A program made the position numbers and the translations under genes. 64,000 bases of DNA from an uncultured Treponema sp. (GTDB taxonomy: Bacteria > Spirochaetota > Spirochaetia > Treponematales > Treponemataceae), in NCBI GenBank assembly GCA_937893155.1, contig CALBGU010000081.1, positions 10,743 through 74,742 on the forward strand, written 5' to 3'. The stretch's first letter is position 1; every line of letters starts with the position of its first letter. Positions 52,868 through 61,761 of the stretch are shown one piece after another. Below the pieces are notes generated by a model. That model was not told where the DNA came from. It did no database searches and saw only the letters and a program-made list of their open reading frames with translations.

Positions 52868-54367
52868 ATGTCCACACCTTTGGAAGAGTACCTCGCACAT
52901 TGCAATGGTAAGCCGAACGCAGCAATGACGGCTTATGTGGCTAATTTGCAGCAAGTTGCCTCTGTTAATCCTAGTATTGCCGCAGACGTAGTGAAAGAGC
53001 TTGCAACACAGCGCGCGCACTTAAAACTTGTCGCGTCTGAAAACTACTGTTCGCTTGCAGTGCAGGCGGCAATGGGCAACCTTTTAACCGATAAGTATGC
53101 AGAGGGCTATCCTGAGCACCGCTACTACGGCGGCTGTGTCAATGTCGATAGCGTCGAGATGACGGCGGCGAGAGAGGCTGAGCAGCTCTTCGGCGCGGAC
53201 TATGCGTATGTTCAGCCACACTCTGGCGCGGATACGAACTTAGTGGCGTACTGGGCAATTTTAAGCGCAAAAGTCGAAACTCCTACACTCGAAGAGCTAG
53301 GCGCGAAAAGCCTGAACGACCTCACTGCAGAGCAATTCGATATGCTCCGCCACCGCTTCGGCAATCAGAAGCTCATGGGCTTGGATTACTCCTGCGGCGG
53401 ACACCTCACGCACGGCTACAAAATGAACGTATCTGCGCGTATGTTTGAAAGCCACCCGTACGGTGTCGATAAAGAAACAGGCTTACTCGATTACGACGCT
53501 ATCGAAAAGCAGGCAATGGAAGTCAAGCCGCTCATCTTGCTCACAGGCTATTCAGCGTATCCGCGCGCTATTAACTTCCGCAGATTCAGAGAAATCGCCG
53601 ACAAATGCGGAGCTGTGTTGATGGTCGATATGGCGCATTTCGCAGGACTTGTCGCAGGCAAAGTGTTTACTGGAGATTTCGACCCTGTAAAGTGGGCAGA
53701 CATCGTTACGACGACTACGCACAAAACATTGCGTGGACCGCGCGGCGCGCTTATCCTCTGCAAAGAATGGCTCACTGACTACGTCAACAAAGGCTGTCCA
53801 ATGGTCTTAGGAGGTCCGCTTCCGCACGTTATGGCAGCGAAGGCTATCGCATTCAAGGAAGCCAATACAAAAGCATATCAAGATTACGCGCACGCGGTCG
53901 CCGACAATGCGAAAGCCTTAGCCGAGGAATGTATGAAGCTGGGTATGCGATTGCAGACAGGCGGCACAGAGAACCACCTTATGCTTATCGACGTTACGAC
54001 CTATGGCTTAACAGGCAAACAGGCAGAAGCGGCGATGTTTGATTGCGGAGTAACACTCAACGCAAACGCGCTCCCGTACGACAAGAACGGCGCATGGTGG
54101 ACAAGCGGTATTCGCGTCGGTACTCCTGCCGTTACCACACTCGGAATGAACAAGGACGATATGAAAGAAATCGCGTCGATTATCGATTTCGTCCTTCGAG
54201 GAACAAAGCCTGGCGTTACGAAAGACGGTAAGCCAGCAAAGGGCAAAATCGTGCTTGACGAAGCGGTAAAAGCAAAGGCAAAGGAACGCGTAAACGCACT
54301 TTTAGCATCTCACGTCCTCTATCCAGAGCTCGACCTTGATTTCTTAAAAGCACAGTTCGTTAAATAA
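52868..54367 (+). CDS. glyA: Serine hydroxymethyltransferase
   Basis: 499 aa. It converts serine and THF to glycine and methylene-THF with PLP. The active lysine is in TTTTHKTLRGPRGALIL. Substrate blocks ASENYCSLAVQAAMG, DKYAEGYPEHRYYGG and CGGHLTHGYKMNVSA are intact. Compared with the common 415-aa enzyme there is an insertion of about 40 residues before GGHLTHG (around 120-175) and a longer C-terminus, as in treponemal and chlamydial forms. The start at ATG 52868 has CAGGAG at 7 bp. Expression probably depends on the palindromic operator upstream. Confidence 0.97.
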   Translation: MSTPLEEYLAHCNGKPNAAMTAYVANLQQVASVNPSIAADVVKELATQRAHLKLVASENYCSLAVQAAMGNLLTDKYAEGYPEHRYYGGCVNVDSVEMTAAREAEQLFGADYAYVQPHSGADTNLVAYWAILSAKVETPTLEELGAKSLNDLTAEQFDMLRHRFGNQKLMGLDYSCGGHLTHGYKMNVSARMFESHPYGVDKETGLLDYDAIEKQAMEVKPLILLTGYSAYPRAINFRRFREIADKCGAVLMVDMAHFAGLVAGKVFTGDFDPVKWADIVTTTTHKTLRGPRGALILCKEWLTDYVNKGCPMVLGGPLPHVMAAKAIAFKEANTKAYQDYAHAVADNAKALAEECMKLGMRLQTGGTENHLMLIDVTTYGLTGKQAEAAMFDCGVTLNANALPYDKNGAWWTSGIRVGTPAVTTLGMNKDDMKEIASIIDFVLRGTKPGVTKDGKPAKGKIVLDEAVKAKAKERVNALLASHVLYPELDLDFLKAQFVK

Positions 54368-54372
54368 AGCAT

Positions 54373-54425
54373 AAAAAACCTGCTCTCAAATCTTTTTGAA
54401 AATTTTACGAGCAGGTTTCTTTTTA
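54373..54425. terminator. Bidirectional terminator after glyA
   Basis: AAACCTGCTC / GAGCAGGTTT with a long 23-nt loop that can itself pair (CAAA...TTTTG), with A-rich and T-rich flanks. It also serves the converging small membrane-protein gene. Confidence 0.85.
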
Positions 54426-54439
54426 TCTTAAAAATATCA

Positions 54440-54676
54440 TTATTTTTTTGTCGTTTCTTCAGCGGCTTTTGATTCGGCTTCTTCGCGTTTAGCTTCAGCT
54501 TTATCTTTTATATCCGCAAAACCGATAAAAATTGACAAAATTCCGAGTAACACTGCAAAAACAGGCAACGCACCTTTGAGAAAATCCACCACCTCAAGTC
54601 CCCAATCCAATCCGAACGGAAGACACGCAAAAATTGAAAATGCAACCATCAGAACGCCAAATAATAGCGAAAACAT
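54440..54676 (-). CDS. Small two-helix membrane protein
   Basis: 78 aa. Two hydrophobic segments (FGVLMVAFSIFACLPFGL and LPVFAVLLGILSIFIGFA) and a highly charged C-terminal tail (DIKDKAEAKREEAESKAAEE). AAGAGG precedes the ATG. No family is recognised. It follows the degenerate GGDEF gene by 57 bp and may be the last gene of that operon. Confidence 0.65.
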   Translation of the reverse strand: MFSLLFGVLMVAFSIFACLPFGLDWGLEVVDFLKGALPVFAVLLGILSIFIGFADIKDKAEAKREEAESKAAEETTKK

Positions 54677-54733
54677 AAAAACCTCTTAAAAAGAATATTT
54701 CACTCGCAACACGACGAGCATCTATAAAATATT

Positions 54734-56164
54734 TTACCCTTGCGTTTGTTCAACAAATTCACGATATTTTTCGGGGTCAACACGAAACGCAATCAACGGA
54801 AGCGACGGTTCTGCGTGTGCTAAAGCCTTCTCTGCTTCATCATGCAAGACCGAAGCTGAAATAAAACGCCCTGTTCGCGCCGCAATACCAATCATCAACT
54901 GACTTTGCACATTCTGTATTTGCAAAATTTCAGAAACTTTCGGTTCTATCATTTCTGCAATTTTTATGCCGCCATCAATATCAGTTTGCGGCAAAAGAAC
55001 CGCATAGCCATCATTTTTGTACTCAAAAATCAAATCGCGATTGCCGATTGCACTAAAAATCACCGAGCGAATATTTTCCGAAATATAATCCATTCGGTCA
55101 AGCCCTGCAATCCGCATAAACATCAAAGAAACATCTTTTCCTTCCGCCGTCGAGAGCTGCAATTCCTCTTCGGTTGCAACATCAATAAAACTTTCCCAGC
55201 AAAATCCAGTAAAAGGAGAATATTTTGAACTTTTAAATGAAGGTGCTGTTTCAACTTCATTATTCGCCTCTGGCGGCAATCCCGAAAACGTTTCTGTCGT
55301 TAGCGTATACGGCGTTTGCGTCATTTCAGAAACCGTTTCGTTTTCCAACGTAAAGGTTTCGTTTAAGCGAGCAGCAGTCGAAAAAGTTTTCTCAACACTT
55401 TCGGGGTCATCTATAATCGAAACAGGTTCAAACGTGCTTTCCGCATTATTCACCACCGCACTCGGCTGCTCGTCCACAGGCTCTGAAATCTGCTCTTCAA
55501 TGTCATCTTGCATTGTCAACGGCGCAAGCGTGGGCATCGTTGTAATCGGCGAAAACGTTTTGACATCGCTATAAATAGTTTTATCATTCGAAAGCGGCAC
55601 TGACGGCATTTCGGGAGGATTTCGCTTTAGATTTTTTATATCAGTAAAAGGCTTTTCGTTCGGAATTGAACTAGCAATATTTATATATACAAAAAAAACA
55701 ACCGTGCAGAGCGTGGCTGCAAGAACCACAATAAATGAAATCTTTGCGGTTTTGTAAATCGACTCGGGTTTTAGCACATAAAGAGAAGCCGTCAAAGTAA
55801 CGTTTCCAACAACGTCCTGCGCGATAACAGTGCTACAGGATTTGATAAGCGGCGACGTATTTTCCAAAGTACCATTTTGCGGCCACTCAAAAATAGTTTC
55901 GCCACCGTTCGTTACAAAAACAGAAGCAACATCGCTGGTGGAATTGATTATCTGAAGCATTGAATTGGTAAACGTAGCGGTATTTTTTGTTTCCATTTTA
56001 TAGGCATCAGCGGTATTTTTCGCCAACTTTTTAAAACGATTTTCCACATGCTGTTCAGCCGTTTGATATTCAGCCCGCAATGAAATACAAAAAAATACTA
56101 TTGCAGAAATATATAAAAACAACGCAACTGCTGAAAATATATTTATACTTTTCTTCCGTTCCAT
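54734..56164 (-). CDS. Membrane protein with a degenerate GGDEF-like domain
   Basis: 476 aa. A membrane segment near the N-terminus (AVALFLYISAIVFFCISL), about 110 residues outside, a second segment (ISFIVVLAATLCTVVFFVYI), then a long low-complexity linker of Pro, Thr and Glu (about 175-325) and a C-terminal alpha/beta domain with the GGDEF cyclase layout (VSLMFMRIAGLDRMDYISEN, then LLPQTDIDGGIKIAEMIEPK and IGIAAR). The signature loop reads FEYKNDGYAV instead of GGDEF, so cyclase activity is unlikely. It may bind c-di-GMP or a protein. It begins 3 bp after the DUF115 gene, in the same operon. Confidence 0.8.
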   Translation of the reverse strand: MERKKSINIFSAVALFLYISAIVFFCISLRAEYQTAEQHVENRFKKLAKNTADAYKMETKNTATFTNSMLQIINSTSDVASVFVTNGGETIFEWPQNGTLENTSPLIKSCSTVIAQDVVGNVTLTASLYVLKPESIYKTAKISFIVVLAATLCTVVFFVYINIASSIPNEKPFTDIKNLKRNPPEMPSVPLSNDKTIYSDVKTFSPITTMPTLAPLTMQDDIEEQISEPVDEQPSAVVNNAESTFEPVSIIDDPESVEKTFSTAARLNETFTLENETVSEMTQTPYTLTTETFSGLPPEANNEVETAPSFKSSKYSPFTGFCWESFIDVATEEELQLSTAEGKDVSLMFMRIAGLDRMDYISENIRSVIFSAIGNRDLIFEYKNDGYAVLLPQTDIDGGIKIAEMIEPKVSEILQIQNVQSQLMIGIAARTGRFISASVLHDEAEKALAHAEPSLPLIAFRVDPEKYREFVEQTQG

Positions 56165-56167
56165 ATT

Positions 56168-57646
56168 CTAAACAGTATAGCGCACAGACGCTTCGTATGC
56201 AAGTTTTAGACGGTCAAAAAACGGCAAGTTTTTTTCCTTTATGGCTGCAATCAGCGGTAAATGCGCAAAAAACACCGATTTGAACTTTTCAATATTTTTT
56301 TCCGCAAGCAATTTTTCCGTTTCAGAAAGCAAATACGTTCGGAAATCTTGAAAAGAAAACGGCACTGAATGCGCTTTTGCAATCACGCTTTTTTTTGACG
56401 TATGGAACTTATTTTTTTCAATTTCAGAAAATCCGTGCTGATAGAAAAAATCACGGGTCGTTTGCGCATATTTTTTTAGCATTTCTGTTGAAAAAACGCC
56501 CGCGCCCTCTGCAATCAATTTTGTTCTGAACATCAAAGCGCAAAAAGCATTTTCTGAACGAGAAATCCGTGATTCTGCGCCGCCGAAAATCTCATCAAAA
56601 TAAGTGCCTGCCGCATACGGTTTTCCGCGACTGTACGAAAAATCTGCGCCAAAAAGTTCAATGTCGCAAAAGCCCAACTGACGCGCAAAATCAGCAGCGG
56701 CAATCGTTACCGTACCTGCCCCGCTTTCAAGCGACAAAAAATGTCCGAATTGCCCTGCAAGCACAGCCAACGGGTGTGCACTCATCGAAAACAAAATCGG
56801 AGCACCATTTTTTGCGGCAATCGCAATCGACGAATGCGGCGAGCCAATATCAAAAACGCACAGTGGCGGATTTTTTTGAGGAAAATGCAAAAAATGCCTG
56901 AACGACACATTTTGGCAGTCAATCGAAACCACCACGTCACAAAAAATTCCACGCTTCACCAATGCAGAAAATGCGGTATCCGTGGCTATCACAACGTAAT
57001 TTTTGCGGTATTTTTCAATTTTCTTGATTGCTACATCTAAAGTCGGTCCAGCCGCAATAACTGCCGCAGTTCGCCCATTCGGAACAGGCAAAGAAACTGC
57101 TTTTTGCGCAGAAAAATATTTTAAGTTCTCCAAAATATTTCTATGCCAGTGCCTGCCAAAATGCGTTTGCACAGAAAAATCAGCAGAAATATTTTTTAAG
57201 GCAATATTTATAATTGCCCGAATTTCCGCATCAAGCTCTGGATAATTAGTCGTCCATGCTCGTAAAGTCGTTATCTGCAAATCTCCGTGAAAAACAGGGA
57301 TATACGTTGAAAGTAACGTTTTCGCAAGATTGTTTTTTGTGCAAAAAATAATATTCGCCTCTTTCAAAAGACTGCGGACACACGGAATATCGCGCAAAAT
57401 ATCAAAATCATCTTGACTATTTTCAACAGCAATAATCTTCATTTCTGGGTGCGCACGGTGCATCGATTCAATGTGATAACCGCCGCCAACGCCAATAACA
57501 ACAGCATAGCGCGCATCTCTATCCGCCATTTTCGCGGCTTCTGCTTGCGGATTGTATTTTGAATGCACCAAGTTTCCGTTTTCAAAAATCGGTATCGCAC
57601 TTCCGTTTTTTGCGATTTCGGTTTCGTGTTTATAAATCGATTTCAT
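56168..57646 (-). CDS. DUF115 / motility-accessory-factor-like protein, copy 1
   Basis: 492 aa, soluble. The DUF115 (MAF_flag10) domain is seen around residues 195-370: AAVIAAGPTLDVAIKKIEKY, VIATDTAFSALVKRGIFCDV, VVSIDCQN and DIELFGADFSYSRGKPYA. The N-terminal part has YAVVIGVGGGYHIESMHRAH. Maf proteins add nonulosonic acids to flagellins, and the related archaeal MptE binds pterin. A glycosyltransferase role in flagellin or envelope modification is the best guess for this spirochaete. It overlaps the start region of the second copy by 4 bp (ATGA). The pair share the plan but little sequence. Confidence 0.85.
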   Translation of the reverse strand: MKSIYKHETEIAKNGSAIPIFENGNLVHSKYNPQAEAAKMADRDARYAVVIGVGGGYHIESMHRAHPEMKIIAVENSQDDFDILRDIPCVRSLLKEANIIFCTKNNLAKTLLSTYIPVFHGDLQITTLRAWTTNYPELDAEIRAIINIALKNISADFSVQTHFGRHWHRNILENLKYFSAQKAVSLPVPNGRTAAVIAAGPTLDVAIKKIEKYRKNYVVIATDTAFSALVKRGIFCDVVVSIDCQNVSFRHFLHFPQKNPPLCVFDIGSPHSSIAIAAKNGAPILFSMSAHPLAVLAGQFGHFLSLESGAGTVTIAAADFARQLGFCDIELFGADFSYSRGKPYAAGTYFDEIFGGAESRISRSENAFCALMFRTKLIAEGAGVFSTEMLKKYAQTTRDFFYQHGFSEIEKNKFHTSKKSVIAKAHSVPFSFQDFRTYLLSETEKLLAEKNIEKFKSVFFAHLPLIAAIKEKNLPFFDRLKLAYEASVRYTV

Positions 57647-59154
57647 TGCAACTTTTTCTCAAAATCAGAAATTATTTCAGAAAAAAATTCATTTCGTTTA
57701 TATAAAAGGTCTTTTTCTGCATATTTTTGTTTCTCAAAACCAACATATTTTTCGTACTGTAAAAATTCCACCGGAAAAACATTTTTCAGCCAAAAAACAG
57801 ATTTTTCATCTTTTATAGGAAGATTTTTTATCTCTTGCAAATTTTTTTTGATGATTTCTCGTCTTTTTTCCAGATTTTCAAAAGAACTTTCTGAATCAAT
57901 TTTTATTGCAGGCTTTTCTTTTTTGGGCATTTTCTTAAAAATATCTTCAAAATTTTCAGCAGATAGGTCGGTAATGTTTCCGAGCGGATTCAGCTTCGCC
58001 CCCGCTAAGCGAAAGACGCGCTCCGCAAAATCGCCCGTTTGCGCGGAAAACCAATCGCGATACAACGAAAGTGAACCGTTCGGACGCCCTGAAAGCGAAA
58101 GCCTCGTTGAGCGTGGCTGCAATCGATTTTCAAAACCAGCATTTATTTCATCAAGCGCATTCGGCTGCGTATGCTGAAAGCCCTTTGCTTCTGAGAGGTC
58201 TAAACCACAGCAAAAAACCCGCGCATTTGTAAGCCCAAGCGCACATTGAACCGCAGTTCCGCTGACCGTGCCATTCCGAAACGCCTTTATGGCAGGAATC
58301 CCGCAATTTTTTGCAAACACACATTCCGGAGCATCGCCATAAAAAAGCGGAACGACAGGATTTTTTGCAAGCACAAAATACGGCGTTGCAGATTCCGCGC
58401 TCAACGCAACAGGAATTTCAGGATTTTCAAACAAGATTTCTAAATGTCGCTTTGCCCACTGTCCGCCATCAGTAGAAATGCACAAATCTGGAGTTATTTT
58501 GTTTGAAAGCAACGGTTTAAGCGCAGATGACACCGCAATCAAAAAAAATTTTTCTCGATACTTTTTTAGCGTTTCCATCGCCAATTTTAACGATGGACCA
58601 GATGCCGCCACAACAATATCGCTTTTTCCAGCACGAACCGCAGCCATTTTTTTTGCGAACGAAAAAAAACGCACCGAATTTTTTAACCAGCGTTTTGAAA
58701 AAAAACTTCGAGTTGCCAAAATATCCCGGCTTTTTAAAACTGCGGACTTGATTTTTTGCCACGCACGTTCCGATTCCGAGGGAAAAAGTGTTTCCGAGCT
58801 TTGCCATGACGCAAAAAGCGCGCTTGAGAGCATTTCTTCGCCACATACATTAAAAAGCGCATTGTCTAAATTTTCATCAGCAAAAAAAACAAAATCCCAT
58901 TCTGCATCGAATTTTGAAAAATCTTTGCAAAACCGAATAGCTGCAATTTTTGCACACGGAAATCGCTGTCTCAAAAATCGTGCACAATACGAAAGCCCGG
59001 GCTCTGTCAAAATAACAACTTTAGGCGAAAAATCACATTGGAGTTGCAAAACAAAACGCTCTGATTCCCGTTCTGGATTGTAAACCGAATGAAGATATTT
59101 TCCGCCAACGGAACAGGTTAAACTTCCATTTCGAGCTTTTGAAAAATCAATCAT
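57643..59154 (-). CDS. DUF115 / motility-accessory-factor-like protein, copy 2
   Basis: 503 aa. Same two-part plan as its neighbour: GGKYLHSVYNPERESERF near the N-terminus (compare GNLVHSKYNPQAEA in copy 1), then DIVVAASGPSLKLAMETLKK, LIAVSSALKPLLSNKITPDL, CISTDGGQWAKRHLE and VFCCGLDLSEAKGF. The glycine-rich loop and the D-x-G/C block of DUF115 are both kept. It lies between the 118-aa gene and copy 1. The long basic C-terminal end (KKNLQEIKNLPIKDEKSVFW) may form a coil. Tandem copies suggest a two-subunit enzyme or two acceptors. The function is inferred from the family. Confidence 0.82.
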   Translation of the reverse strand: MIDFSKARNGSLTCSVGGKYLHSVYNPERESERFVLQLQCDFSPKVVILTEPGLSYCARFLRQRFPCAKIAAIRFCKDFSKFDAEWDFVFFADENLDNALFNVCGEEMLSSALFASWQSSETLFPSESERAWQKIKSAVLKSRDILATRSFFSKRWLKNSVRFFSFAKKMAAVRAGKSDIVVAASGPSLKLAMETLKKYREKFFLIAVSSALKPLLSNKITPDLCISTDGGQWAKRHLEILFENPEIPVALSAESATPYFVLAKNPVVPLFYGDAPECVFAKNCGIPAIKAFRNGTVSGTAVQCALGLTNARVFCCGLDLSEAKGFQHTQPNALDEINAGFENRLQPRSTRLSLSGRPNGSLSLYRDWFSAQTGDFAERVFRLAGAKLNPLGNITDLSAENFEDIFKKMPKKEKPAIKIDSESSFENLEKRREIIKKNLQEIKNLPIKDEKSVFWLKNVFPVEFLQYEKYVGFEKQKYAEKDLLYKRNEFFSEIISDFEKKLQ

Positions 59155-59183
59155 AATATCGTATTTATTTTTAATAGAAAGAA

Positions 59184-59540
59184 TTACTGAATCAAAAAAT
59201 CCAAAATATCTTTTTCAGAACGGCTTACACCTGCGCTTGCAATAACAAGTTCAACCATACTTGGCAACTCATTTTGCAAAAGCGTTTTTAAAATGCGCTC
59301 ATCGACAGGCAACGAGGAAAAAATCGCAATTCTCAGTTCTTTTTGAGAATCCGCAACACAAATATTCGGTTCGTGAAAAAGCGATTTTATAATCGAAAAT
59401 GCAGACGAAAACAAATTTTCCGCTGCATTTTCAGGCATTTCAATACTCAGAAAAAACAAACTTGCAGGAAAAAGCGCGGCATTTTGAGATACCAATCTTT
59501 GTACCGCACTTTTTTCCTCCGACCCACTGATGTCGTTCAT
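59184..59540 (-). CDS. Small protein of unknown function
   Basis: 118 aa from ATG 59540 (MNDISGSEEK). Longer in-frame readings overlap the end of the acidic-protein gene and lack support. The sequence is a mixed alpha/beta fold: SLFFLSIEMPENAAENLFSS, SQKELRIAIFSSLPVDERIL, then a helix-rich end LPSMVELVIASAGVS. It starts 1 bp after the stop of the acidic protein, so it is translationally coupled to it. No family is recognised. Confidence 0.7.
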   Translation of the reverse strand: MNDISGSEEKSAVQRLVSQNAALFPASLFFLSIEMPENAAENLFSSAFSIIKSLFHEPNICVADSQKELRIAIFSSLPVDERILKTLLQNELPSMVELVIASAGVSRSEKDILDFLIQ

Positions 59541-59541
59541 C

Positions 59542-61599
59542 TTAAGCAAGTCCCAGTTCCTTGAAGAGTTTTTTGTACGTTTCAAATTGCTCTGACTGAG
59601 CAAATTCAGTGATTTTTTCCTCTGGCAAACTTTCAAGAAGTTGATCCATATAAGAAAGCACTGATTTGATTTCTTCACGCAAATCGCCGCTTATGCTATT
59701 CTCAGATGAAGCCTTTTCCGAGGAAGGTGCTTGCTCATCGCCCAAAATCGCGAAAGCATCTTCCTCGGAAATATTCGCAGACGGGATTTCCGCATTTTCA
59801 GTAATCTCTTCAGCAGAACCAACCTCAGCACCTTCATCTTCAAAGAGCGCGTCATAATCGTTTTCCGCACTTTCTGTAGGCGAAACTTCTGTATTAGCAG
59901 AACCTATTAAATCGTCTGTAGAAGCATCTTCCACAAGCGAGTCTGTAACATTGTCAACCGTTTCTGAAGCCGTCATATCGGTTTCTTCTGTGAAATCAGC
60001 GGTGTTCAAAATATCATCAAGTTCAGACCCAGAAAGAGCAATCACATCATCGTCATCATCGCCGCCAAAGAAACCGCCCGCAGAATCATTTGCATTTGAA
60101 ACAGGAATCTCAACATCATCGGTGAACTCATTTTCTGACGCTGCAAAATCTGGTTCGGATTCTGTAATTTCTGGAGGAACTTCAAATTGGTTTTCGTCCA
60201 AATCTTCAACTTTCGGCTCTTCAATCTCTGAATCTTCAATGACAGGAGCTTCAAAGTCATCAGCAGAAGACGCTTCAAGCGAAGGTCCTTCAAACGAAGG
60301 CTCTTGCGCTTCCGTATCGCTTTCTTCACCAACCGTAATCGGTTCTTCAGAATCAAGTTGAATATCCTGATTATTCAAAATATCATCAAGCTCATCTCCA
60401 GAAAGCGCAATCACATCATCGTCGTCATCGCCGCCAAAGAAACCGCCCTCAGAATCATTCGCCGAAGCTGTTGGAATCTGGAAATCATCATCAGCAGGTT
60501 CTTCAACAGAAATTTCTGGCTCTGACGTTTTTGCGGCAGGAGCTTTTTTCAACTCTTCCACATCATTTTTAAGAGAAGAAATTTCCAACCGCAAAGCCGC
60601 AAGTTCTGAAGCAATCTGATTCAGAACATCATTTGAAGCAGCATTTGCGCTTTCTGTTTTTGAAGTCTCTTCTGGTTCCGAGAAAATAGCAGTTTCCTCA
60701 TCAAACGTATCAGGAATATCGCTGATTGCATTTTCCGTCTGAGGTGCTGCAGATTCTTCAGGAATATCATCATCTGCAATCACATTCATTTTTATCTCTG
60801 ATGAATCATCATTTTTGGGAGTTTCTGACTCGCTTGGAGCATCATTAGAAAAACCAAAATCAGACAAATCAACAGACTCCGTTTCCGCTGGCGCTGAAGC
60901 CGCAGAATCATTGTCTGAAACATCAAATTCACTCAAGTCCACTTCACGCTCCTCTGTATCTGAGCCAGTTTCACTGCTTGAAGACGGATTTTCGCTTTCG
61001 CCACTTGAAGCACCACCGCTTTCATCATTAAGACTTGAAAAAATATCATCAAAATTGTCCAAATCGACCGTTTTTCCTTCAGACACAGATTCAAACTCCG
61101 AAGCCACATTGGTATCAGCAATTACCGACGGCTCAGACTCCTCTTGCGATGAAGTATCTTCGGTATTTTCATCGCTAAAATCAAGGTCGATGTCCAACGG
61201 AGGTTCCTCTTCGATTTCGTCTGAAGCGACCGCCGCCGTGTCCTCTTTATCATCGGTATCAAGGAATTCATCAAGCGAAACTTCTTCCTCGCTCGAAAAA
61301 TCCATCTTGTTTTCCTGCGCATCATCGCTTGTTACCGTATCGTCCAACGCCTCGTCGCCTAAAAAATCATCAAGCGAAACCTCTTCAGTTGCGTCCAAAC
61401 TTAACGAATCCGCGTCACTGTCTATTGGAGAATTCGGAATATCAGTAACTTCGGCGGACTCATCACTTTTAGAACTGCCGAGACTCTCATTTTCATTTGA
61501 TACATCGTTTTCCGACGCCTTTGGTGCTTTTTTCACCCACACACCGTATTCGTCCAAGTTGTCGGTCGGATTTTCAGTTATATTAGTGGAGTCCATCAT
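59542..61599 (-). CDS. Highly acidic Ser/Asp/Glu-rich repeat protein
   Basis: 685 aa with an extreme excess of D, E and S; no signal peptide, so probably cytoplasmic and largely disordered. Two near-identical blocks (coded near 60374-60480 and 60005-60112) read NDSEGGFFGGDDDDDVIALS then GDELDDILN, and NDSAGGFFGGDDDDDVIALS then GSELDDILN. Shorter EEVSLDDFL / EEVSLDEFLD / VDLSEFD / VDLSDFGF motifs recur in the first 300 residues, like short linear docking sites. A coil (ELAALRLEISSLKNDVEEL) lies mid-protein, and a helical end SYMDQLLESLPEEKITEFA follows. The start at ATG 61599 has AAGAGGGA before it. First gene of the DUF115 operon. A scaffold role is inferred. Confidence 0.8.
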   Translation of the reverse strand: MMDSTNITENPTDNLDEYGVWVKKAPKASENDVSNENESLGSSKSDESAEVTDIPNSPIDSDADSLSLDATEEVSLDDFLGDEALDDTVTSDDAQENKMDFSSEEEVSLDEFLDTDDKEDTAAVASDEIEEEPPLDIDLDFSDENTEDTSSQEESEPSVIADTNVASEFESVSEGKTVDLDNFDDIFSSLNDESGGASSGESENPSSSSETGSDTEEREVDLSEFDVSDNDSAASAPAETESVDLSDFGFSNDAPSESETPKNDDSSEIKMNVIADDDIPEESAAPQTENAISDIPDTFDEETAIFSEPEETSKTESANAASNDVLNQIASELAALRLEISSLKNDVEELKKAPAAKTSEPEISVEEPADDDFQIPTASANDSEGGFFGGDDDDDVIALSGDELDDILNNQDIQLDSEEPITVGEESDTEAQEPSFEGPSLEASSADDFEAPVIEDSEIEEPKVEDLDENQFEVPPEITESEPDFAASENEFTDDVEIPVSNANDSAGGFFGGDDDDDVIALSGSELDDILNTADFTEETDMTASETVDNVTDSLVEDASTDDLIGSANTEVSPTESAENDYDALFEDEGAEVGSAEEITENAEIPSANISEEDAFAILGDEQAPSSEKASSENSISGDLREEIKSVLSYMDQLLESLPEEKITEFAQSEQFETYKKLFKELGLA

Positions 61600-61634
61600 G
61601 TTTTCCCTCTTATCCAAAATGATTAGCTAATTCT

Positions 61635-61677
61635 TTATCGACTTAAAACACGCAAAACAATAGTTTTAAGACGATAA
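61635..61677 (-). promoter_or_regulatory. Hairpin or operator upstream of the acidic-protein operon
   Basis: TTATCGACTTAAAAC and GTTTTAAGACGATAA form a 15-bp inverted repeat with one A-A mismatch around 13 nt. It lies 36 bp before the ATG, downstream of a TATAAT on the minus strand (about 61700-61710), so it would be in the leader. Confidence 0.6.
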
Positions 61678-61761
61678 ACTTAAATGCTCATCGCACTTCT
61701 TATATTATATCATAACTTTTTAATTCAGAAAATCAATATTTTTACCGATGTGAATTTTATT

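Noticed and set aside
60815..61630. 271-codon Ser-rich plus-strand frame
   Set aside because: Mirror of the Asp/Glu/Ser-rich acidic protein. Ser codons arise from the complement of acidic codons.
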